From an uncultured Eubacteriaceae bacterium (GTDB lineage: Bacteria; Bacillota; Clostridia; Lachnospirales; CAG-274): a stretch of DNA of 7,512 nucleotides. A program made the position numbers and the translations under genes. This document shows positions 1 to 4,880 of the stretch, piece after piece. Below the pieces are notes generated by a model. It worked only from the letters and a program-made list of their open reading frames with translations, was not told the origin of the DNA and did not search any database. The stretch covers positions 1-7,512 of the forward strand of contig CALIRN010000007.1 of NCBI GenBank assembly GCA_938042265.1, written 5' to 3'. Each line of letters opens with the position of its first letter. Within the stretch, counting starts at the first letter, position 1.

Positions 1-45
1 AGTACAAAATAAAAGTGTCAGATAAAAGTGTTGCAGATGTTAACT
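1..45 (+). CDS. Possible 3' end of a plus-strand gene (last 14 codons)
   Basis: Reading from base 3, the frame is open from the window edge to a TAA at 43-45 and would give a C-terminus reading YKIKVSDKSVADVN. Only 14 codons are visible, so no function can be named and an open stretch this short could be chance. The support is positional: the hairpin at 73-96 is followed on the plus strand by five T residues, as expected if a plus-strand transcript arrives from the left and ends here, convergent with glgA. The other two plus frames stop earlier, at 10-12 and 23-25. Confidence 0.3.
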
Positions 46-72
46 AATTTTTTCTGATTTTTTCTAACAAGA

Positions 73-104
73 GGGGCTGTCCTATCGGACAGCCCCATAT
101 TTTT
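73..104 (+). terminator. Rho-independent terminator between convergent genes, probably bidirectional
   Basis: A perfect 10-bp stem (GGGGCTGTCC at 73-82, GGACAGCCCC at 87-96) has a 4-base loop (TATC). On the plus strand it is followed by ATATTTTT (97-104), a good U-tract. On the minus strand it starts 6 bases after the glgA stop codon and is followed by TCTTGTT, a poorer U-tract preceded by A residues. It therefore most likely ends glgA transcripts and also those of a convergent gene to the left. The T-tract overlaps the last bases of the glgA stop codon. Confidence 0.88.
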
Positions 105-1542
105 ACTCTTTACCCGTAATCTGCTTATAAAGCTCAATATATTTTTCAGCACTGTTTTCCCATGAAAATCTTTCGGAAATGGCATTTCTTACAATACCGT
201 TCCATTTATTCTTATCATAGTAAACATTAAGCGCTTCATTTATACCCCACATAAGACCGCTGCAGTCATAATCCTTAAACAGGAAACCGGTGCCTTCGCC
301 TGTTTCAGGGTTATAGTGCTTTACGGTATCAACAAGACCGCCTGTCATCCTTGCAACAGGTATTGTACCGTAGCTCATTGCAAAAAGCTGACCTAAGCCG
401 CAGGGCTCAAAAAGGCTTGGCATAAGGAATATATCGCTTGCCGCATAAATCTTTTGTGCAAGAGTATCATCAAAAAGGATATTTGCACTTACCTTATCAG
501 GATAACGGTAGCCCAAATCCTTAAATATGCCCTCATAGTGGCTGTCGCCCGTACCGAGCACAACAAGCTGAACATCCTTGTAAAGCAACTCATTAGCCGC
601 CTGAAGCACAAGGTTAATGCCCTTCTGGTCAACAAGCCTTGAAATAATGGCAAGCACAGGCACGTCATCACGTACGGGCAGCCCCAGCTCCTGCTGGAGT
701 GCGGTTTTATTATGAACCTTATTTTCAAGGCTGTTAATATCAAAGTTTTTATATATCTTGGTAGAGGTGGCAGGGTCATTAAGGGAGTAATCAATGCCGT
801 TTACAATACCCTTAAGATACTCGCTGCGGCATTGAAGCACGCCGTCAAGCCCGTAGGCATACTGTGGTGTTTGTATTTCATGTGCGTAGGTTTCACTTAC
901 GGTGGTAATCATATCGGAGTACAGCAGACCTGCCTTCATATAATTAACCATATTATAAAACTCCATTTTATCGTTTACATAATAGCCGTCGTTCAAATCC
1001 ATCATACGCAGAGTATCCCTTGGGAAAATACCCTGATACTGTATATTGTGGATTGTATACATTGTTTTAATATCAGCAAAATATTTAAGCTTTGAGTAAA
1101 CGTCCTTAATATATATGCTGATGGGTCCTGTCTGCCAGTCGTTGCAGTGTATAACATCAGGTATAAAGTCAATATAATCAAGAAATTCAATAGATGCCTT
1201 ACAGAAAAAGGCAAAGCGCTCATTATCGTCACCGTAGCCGTAATAGCCGCCTCTGCCGAAATAATAATCGTTGCCTATCATATAAGTAGGGACCTCTGCG
1301 GATTTTATTGTGAAAATATCAGCTTTCTGTACGCGCCAGTCCAGCGTTACATCAAAGGATGAGATATATTCACAGCTCCTGAGATAATTCTCCTTGATGG
1401 TGCGATACTTTGGGAAAACAACCCTCACGTCAACCCCTTTAGCTTTGAGTGCCTTTGGCAGTGAACCGGTAACATCACCAAGACCACCGCTTTTAGCGTA
1501 TGGTGAAACCTCGGAGGCTACAATTAATACTTTCAAGCCCAT
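103..1542 (-). CDS. glgA: Glycogen synthase, ADP-glucose type (GT5)
   Basis: Adds glucose from ADP-glucose to the non-reducing end of alpha-1,4-glucan, the chain-elongation step of bacterial glycogen synthesis in the cytoplasm. The 479-residue length is normal for bacterial GlgA. Visible GT5 hallmarks are the N-terminal KSGGLGDV loop (17-24, K17 matching the ADP-glucose-binding lysine of the KTGGL motif), HCNDWQTG (132-139), TIHNIQYQG (163-171), SRLVDQKG (301-308, with the conserved Arg302 and Lys307), and EPCGLGQL (379-386, E379) followed by YGTIPVARMTGGL. The two Rossmann lobes are complete, with no frameshift. The ATG is set by AGGAGG (CCTCCT at 1551-1556 on the plus strand) 8 bases upstream. 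No glgB, glgC, glgP or pullulanase gene lies beside it in this window, so it appears as a single-gene unit, transcribed divergently from pepF. The family is certain; the ADP-glucose preference is inferred from the bacterial GT5 type. Confidence 0.97.
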   Translation of the reverse strand: MGLKVLIVASEVSPYAKSGGLGDVTGSLPKALKAKGVDVRVVFPKYRTIKENYLRSCEYISSFDVTLDWRVQKADIFTIKSAEVPTYMIGNDYYFGRGGYYGYGDDNERFAFFCKASIEFLDYIDFIPDVIHCNDWQTGPISIYIKDVYSKLKYFADIKTMYTIHNIQYQGIFPRDTLRMMDLNDGYYVNDKMEFYNMVNYMKAGLLYSDMITTVSETYAHEIQTPQYAYGLDGVLQCRSEYLKGIVNGIDYSLNDPATSTKIYKNFDINSLENKVHNKTALQQELGLPVRDDVPVLAIISRLVDQKGINLVLQAANELLYKDVQLVVLGTGDSHYEGIFKDLGYRYPDKVSANILFDDTLAQKIYAASDIFLMPSLFEPCGLGQLFAMSYGTIPVARMTGGLVDTVKHYNPETGEGTGFLFKDYDCSGLMWGINEALNVYYDKNKWNGIVRNAISERFSWENSAEKYIELYKQITGKE

Positions 1543-1572
1543 AAAAAATACCTCCTCTTAAAAATAAATTTA

Positions 1573-1609
1573 TTGTTTATTTTTAACAATTTTATATTAT
1601 AATTATACT
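1573..1609 (+). promoter_or_regulatory. Weak candidate promoter region for pepF
   Basis: Possible plus-strand boxes are TTGTTT (1573-1578) with TATTAT (1595-1600) at 16 bases, or with TATAAT (1598-1603) at 19 bases. TTAACA (1583-1588) with TATACT (1604-1609) at 15 bases is another option. None is ideal, and the region is nearly pure A/T, so chance matches are common. A promoter must lie in this 132-base gap because the neighbour is divergent. Any of these would overlap the glgA promoter, so the two could interfere. Confidence 0.35.
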
Positions 1610-1630
1610 ATGATGTGCCAAATATGGCAA
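1602..1630 (-). promoter_or_regulatory. Promoter of glgA (sigma-A type)
   Basis: Read on the minus strand, TTGCCA (plus 1625-1630) and TATAAT (plus 1602-1607) are separated by exactly 17 bases. Transcription would start near 1595, leaving a leader of about 50 bases before the ATG at 1542. A short inverted repeat TGCCA-AATA-TGGCA (1616-1629) overlaps the -35 box and could be a regulator site. Confidence 0.68.
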
Positions 1631-1662
1631 TAACCTTTTTAAAAAAAAATTGAGTTTAACGA

Positions 1663-1675
1663 AAGGATGATAATG
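1663..1675 (+). promoter_or_regulatory. Ribosome binding site fixing the GTG start of pepF
   Basis: AAGGA at 1663-1667 lies 7 bases before the GTG at 1675. An ATG two bases upstream (1673) is out of frame and meets a stop after 7 codons, so it is not the start. The GTG gives the N-terminus LKRSEVKEEYKW, which resembles the usual beginning of PepF proteins. Confidence 0.75.
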
Positions 1676-3441
1676 TGCTTAAAAGAAGTGAAGTAAAAGA
1701 AGAATATAAGTGGAAAATTACCGATATGTTTATCTCCGACGCCCACTGGGAGAAGGAGTTGGACAGCGTAAACAGACAGATAAGCGAATTTGCGCAAAAC
1801 ACTGCCGTAACGGTTGATAATCTTTACGGGCTTTTGCAAAGGCGTGACAGCATTCTGCAAAAGGTGGATTATTTATATGTGTATGCAGGGCTTAAGGCAA
1901 ATGAGGACAGTACAAACACAGCATATCAGGCTATGTCCGATAAATCCGAGGGACTTATTACAGCATTTTCCTCTGCGTCTGCCTTTGTAGAGCCTGCAAT
2001 TTTATCTCTTGATGAGGATGCACTTAGGGCTGCCCTTGAAAAGGAGCCTTTAAAGCTGTATGAGCATTATATTAACGATATTCTCCGCAGCAGGGAGCAT
2101 ATTCTGTCAAAGGATAAGGAGGAGCTGCTTGCACAGTTTTATGAGGTTGGCTCTGCCGCATCGAATATCTTTTATATGATAGATAATGCGGATATGAGGT
2201 TTCCAGATATTCAGGACAGCAAGGGTGAAAAACATTCATTAAGCCACGGCAATTATATATCTTACCTTGAAAGCGGTGATAGGACTCTGAGAAAATCCGC
2301 CTTTGATACCTATTACGATACCTATTACAGGCAGAAAAATACTTTAGCTGCGGTATATTCGGCGTCAGTAAAAAGGGACATTGCCTTTGCACGGGCTAGA
2401 AATTACAAATCAAGCCTTGACAGTATGCTGTTTGTAAACAATATACCCACAGAGGTATACGGAAGGCTTATTGAAACCGTAAATAAACATCTGCCCCTTA
2501 TGCAGAGATACGTTAAGCTGCGTAAAAAAATGCTTGGCCTTGATGAACTGCATTTTTACGACCTTTACACACCTATTGTGGACAAGGTAAATACCTCAAA
2601 AACCTATGATGAAGCAAAGGCGGAGGTTTTAAAGGCTGTCAGTGTGCTCGGAGAGGACTATGTAAGCACACTTACAAAGGCGCTTGAAAAAGAGGGCTGG
2701 GTGGACATATATGAAAATGCAGGTAAGCGCAGCGGTGCTTATTCATGGGGAGCTTACGGCTGTCACCCCTTTGTATCGCTAAACTACAATAATACGGTGG
2801 ACTCAATGTTTACCCTTGCCCATGAAATGGGACACGCCATGCACAGCCACTACACCTGGTCTAATCAGCCCTTTGTTTACGGTGATTACACAATTTTTGT
2901 TGCAGAGGTTGCCTCAACGGTAAATGAGGCACTGCTTATGGAGCATTTATTAAAGACAGCGGAGGATAAAGGGTTCAGGACATATCTTTTAAATTATTTT
3001 ATGGAGCAGTTCAGAGGTACTCTTTTCCGCCAGACAATGTTTGCAGAATTTGAGCTTATTACTCACGAAACGGTTGAAAAGGGCGGCGCCCTTACCTTTG
3101 AAAGCATGAATGAAATATATCTTAACCTTAATAAAAAGTATTTTGGCGCAGATATTGTATATGATGATAAAATTGCATGGGAATGGGCAAGGATACCTCA
3201 TTTTTATACTGCTTTTTACGTATATCAGTATGCAACGGGATATTCCGCAGCAATAGCACTTTCACAGAATATACTTAAAAATAATGGTGCGGAGGCTTAT
3301 CTTAACTTCCTTAAGGGAGGCTCATCAAAATATTCCATTGATCTGCTTAAGGGTGCAGGTGTGGATATGACCTCTCCTAAGCCTGTTGATGACGCACTTA
3401 AGGTGTTTGAAGGTCTGCTTGATCAGATGGAGAAGATTTGA
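1675..3441 (+). CDS. pepF: Oligoendopeptidase F (M3B family zinc metallopeptidase)
   Basis: A cytoplasmic zinc peptidase that cleaves short oligopeptides, typically about 7 to 17 residues in characterised PepF enzymes, and serves peptide turnover. The 588 residues are close to the family norm of about 600. The N-terminal helical lobe (roughly 1-200) starts with the typical EEYKW segment; the M3 catalytic lobe follows. The zinc site HEMGH is at 383-387 (ligands His383 and His387, catalytic Glu384). The likely third ligand is Glu411 in AEVASTVNE, 28 residues downstream, as expected for M3 enzymes. The substrate-side segment HFYTAFYVYQYATG begins at His509. There is no signal peptide. Start is GTG with a good AAGGA site. 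No convincing terminator follows the TGA, so read-through into the LysM-G5 gene is possible. The family is certain; the natural substrate is unknown. Confidence 0.96.
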   Translation: MLKRSEVKEEYKWKITDMFISDAHWEKELDSVNRQISEFAQNTAVTVDNLYGLLQRRDSILQKVDYLYVYAGLKANEDSTNTAYQAMSDKSEGLITAFSSASAFVEPAILSLDEDALRAALEKEPLKLYEHYINDILRSREHILSKDKEELLAQFYEVGSAASNIFYMIDNADMRFPDIQDSKGEKHSLSHGNYISYLESGDRTLRKSAFDTYYDTYYRQKNTLAAVYSASVKRDIAFARARNYKSSLDSMLFVNNIPTEVYGRLIETVNKHLPLMQRYVKLRKKMLGLDELHFYDLYTPIVDKVNTSKTYDEAKAEVLKAVSVLGEDYVSTLTKALEKEGWVDIYENAGKRSGAYSWGAYGCHPFVSLNYNNTVDSMFTLAHEMGHAMHSHYTWSNQPFVYGDYTIFVAEVASTVNEALLMEHLLKTAEDKGFRTYLLNYFMEQFRGTLFRQTMFAEFELITHETVEKGGALTFESMNEIYLNLNKKYFGADIVYDDKIAWEWARIPHFYTAFYVYQYATGYSAAIALSQNILKNNGAEAYLNFLKGGSSKYSIDLLKGAGVDMTSPKPVDDALKVFEGLLDQMEKI

Positions 3442-3475
3442 CGGACTTTTGCCGGCTTATTAAACCGCTTTTTTC

Positions 3476-3515
3476 TTGATTTTATGTCGATTATGGGTTA
3501 TAATTCAAATATAAT
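3476..3515 (+). promoter_or_regulatory. Promoter(s) of the LysM-G5 gene, two overlapping candidates
   Basis: TTGATT (3476-3481) and TATAAT (3499-3504) are spaced 17 bases apart, a strong sigma-A match. A second TATAAT at 3510-3515 is preceded, also at 17 bases, by TCGATT (3487-3492), so an alternative promoter sits exactly 11 bases downstream. The leader to the ATG at 3546 would be about 25-35 bases and includes AAAGGAG at 3529-3535. Confidence 0.65.
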
Positions 3516-3545
3516 GGCGTAATTTCAGAAAGGAGAGTTGGTTTT

Positions 3546-4667
3546 ATGGGCAGATCCGGTAACAGAAGGGGCGGCAGTCTCGGCGATGAGCAGCCTAAGT
3601 TTACCACACCCCATATGCTCAGGTCAAAACGCAGTGAAAATAAAATGCGTCTTAACCGTATGAGCTATGGCAGTAAAAGAAGGCGTGAGTTTAACAGTGG
3701 CAGATTTACCGTTATTGTACTGGCTGTTATACTTGTGTTTCTGCTTTCGTTTATGGTTTGGCTGCTTCTGCATAAAAATGCACAGTCTGTCAGGGTGGAT
3801 AATGAGCAGGTTGCATATATAAAGGATGTAAATACTACTACGGAGGAGTTTAATCAGCTTTTGCTTGCAAAGCTTAAGGAGAGAACGGGCAATAACGTAC
3901 AGATAAATGAAACCGTAACCCTTGTGCCTGTACACGTAAGCCGTAAAAAGGTTGACAGCAATACGGAAAATGTTGTTACAAACCTTTGCAATATGCTTAC
4001 CTATAAGCAGGAGGCGGCGGTCATTACCGTAAACGGGGAGGAAAAAGCGATACTTGCAAATAAGGATGAGGCACAGAGCCTGCTTGACCAGATACTTGCA
4101 ATTTACGAGCCTGCTGATCAGACCGATGTTGCAGAGGTTGCTTTTGTTGACGATGTAAAGGTTGAAAGTAAATTTGTTGAAGAAGGACAGGTTATGTCCA
4201 CCGTTAAGGCGTCGGATATATTAAGGTCCTATACAACCGAGGCAAAAACCTACACCGTTCAGTCGGGGGACAGCTTCAGCGGTATTGCCGCAAAGGCTGA
4301 AATGACGGAGGATGAGCTGCTTGCAGCAAACCCGACAATAACAAGAGAAACCATGCATAAGCTTAAAATAGGACAGGAGCTTAACATTACGGTGCCCGTT
4401 CCCGTACTTTCCGCCAAGATTGTAAAGGAGGTCAGGGAGGAACAGGATATTGAAATCCCTACCAATACCGTTGAAAACAATACCGAGTATAAAAGCTACC
4501 GCAAGGTAATTTCAGAGGGCAAAAAGGGTAAAAAAGAGGTTATAACCCATATTACCTATGTAAACGGTTATGAGGAATCCCGTGAGGTTGTAGGTGAAAA
4601 TGTTATTCAGGAGGCACAGCCACAGACCGTTGAGGTGGGTACGCTGGACAGTGCTCCTGCAAGATAA
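3546..4667 (+). CDS. Membrane-anchored LysM and G5 domain protein without a peptidase domain
   Basis: A 373-residue predicted single-pass membrane protein. Residues 1-53 are rich in Arg and Lys and should stay in the cytoplasm; 54-75 form one hydrophobic segment; the rest would lie outside. Residues 80-232 are an alpha/beta region containing VNGEEKAILANKDEAQSLLDQ (162-182), of the kind found before LysM in clostridial M23 peptidases. A LysM peptidoglycan-binding module spans about 235-283 (YTVQSGDSFSGIA, then LLAANPTI, then LKIGQELNI). A G5 module spans about 284-366, ending TVEVGT. Homologues usually continue into an M23 endopeptidase; here the chain ends seven residues later (LDSAPAR) at a TAA, with terminators directly behind, so no HxxxD or HxH zinc motif is present. 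The likely role is wall binding or scaffolding, perhaps helping a separate hydrolase. The ATG has AAAGGAG 10 bases upstream. Domain calls are firm; the role is inferred. Confidence 0.88.
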   Translation: MGRSGNRRGGSLGDEQPKFTTPHMLRSKRSENKMRLNRMSYGSKRRREFNSGRFTVIVLAVILVFLLSFMVWLLLHKNAQSVRVDNEQVAYIKDVNTTTEEFNQLLLAKLKERTGNNVQINETVTLVPVHVSRKKVDSNTENVVTNLCNMLTYKQEAAVITVNGEEKAILANKDEAQSLLDQILAIYEPADQTDVAEVAFVDDVKVESKFVEEGQVMSTVKASDILRSYTTEAKTYTVQSGDSFSGIAAKAEMTEDELLAANPTITRETMHKLKIGQELNITVPVPVLSAKIVKEVREEQDIEIPTNTVENNTEYKSYRKVISEGKKGKKEVITHITYVNGYEESREVVGENVIQEAQPQTVEVGTLDSAPAR

Positions 4668-4673
4668 AATTAT

Positions 4674-4714
4674 AGAAACACTGATTTTTTGCTTTATTAA
4701 ATCAGTGTTTCTTT
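4674..4714 (+). terminator. Rho-independent terminator 1 after the LysM-G5 gene
   Basis: A perfect 14-bp stem pairs AGAAACACTGATTT (4674-4687) with AAATCAGTGTTTCT (4699-4712) around an 11-base loop. It begins 6 bases after the stop codon. The U-tract is short and partly inside the stem (TTTCTTTAT). The stem is mostly A-T, so it may be leaky, which would fit the second hairpin just behind it. Confidence 0.75.
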
Positions 4715-4715
4715 A

Positions 4716-4772
4716 TATGTTATCACTGAAAATTCCAACTTTTACGGGTTGGGATTTTTTTATGTTATCACT
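4716..4772. repeat. 12-bp direct repeats flanking terminator 2
   Basis: TATGTTATCACT occurs at 4716-4727 and again at 4761-4772, a 45-base period, with the second terminator hairpin lying between the copies. The match is exact over 12 bases. The origin may be a local duplication or insertion of the small hairpin unit; no gene lies inside. Confidence 0.8.
4729..4761 (+). terminator. Rho-independent terminator 2, in tandem with the first
   Basis: AAAATTCCAAC (4729-4739) pairs with GTTGGGATTTT (4748-4758), giving 11 bp with one T-G wobble, around an 8-base loop (TTTTACGG). The seven T residues at 4755-4761 form the right end of the stem and the U-tract. It lies only 16 bases after the first stem and gives a second stop to the LysM-G5 transcript, isolating the downstream gene. 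Confidence 0.75.
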
Positions 4773-4809
4773 TACAATGTTACAGTTTTCTTAAAAAATC
4801 CCTATTTAA

Positions 4810-4838
4810 TTGAAAAATACAGAAAGTTTATGTATAAT
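4810..4838 (+). promoter_or_regulatory. Promoter of the phosphodiester glycosidase gene
   Basis: TTGAAA (4810-4815) and TATAAT (4833-4838) have a 17-base spacer, close to the sigma-A consensus. The start site is expected near 4845, giving a leader of about 36 bases that includes the ribosome binding site AGAGGTG (4868-4874), which lies 6 bases before the ATG at 4881. Confidence 0.78.
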
Positions 4839-4842
4839 TAGC

Positions 4843-4858
4843 TTAATGACGTTATTAA
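4843..4858. promoter_or_regulatory. Near-perfect 16-bp palindrome over the predicted start site: candidate operator
   Basis: TTAATGACGTTATTAA is symmetric about its centre except for one pair (positions 6 and 11, G opposite T). It begins 4 bases after the -10 box and straddles the predicted transcription start, a common place for a repressor site. The regulator is unknown. The sequence is partly AT-rich, so chance symmetry is possible. Confidence 0.4.
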
Positions 4859-4880
4859 AAAAGCAACAGAGGTGTATATA

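Noticed and set aside
454..1362. Several open frames of 62-127 codons on both strands across the glgA region
   Set aside because: They overlap a well-supported full-length glgA, show no recognisable motif and have low-complexity hydrophobic or Cys-rich composition typical of shadow frames.
1563..1574. Perfect 12-bp palindrome AATAAATTTATT in the glgA leader
   Set aside because: It is made only of A and T in a nearly pure A/T stretch, so symmetry by chance is likely; not called as an operator.
2072..3201. Minus-strand open frames of 106 and 70 codons inside pepF
   Set aside because: They lie antisense within conserved catalytic coding sequence and have no recognisable protein features.
3442..3475. 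Possible terminator after pepF (CGG and CCG around an AT-rich loop, followed by TTTTTT)
   Set aside because: Only about 3 base pairs can form, too weak for a rho-independent terminator, so the T-run alone is not evidence.
4594..4794. 66-codon plus-strand frame running from the LysM-G5 gene end through both terminators
   Set aside because: It overlaps the end of the real gene in another frame and would translate two terminator hairpins; no plausible ribosome binding site or motif.
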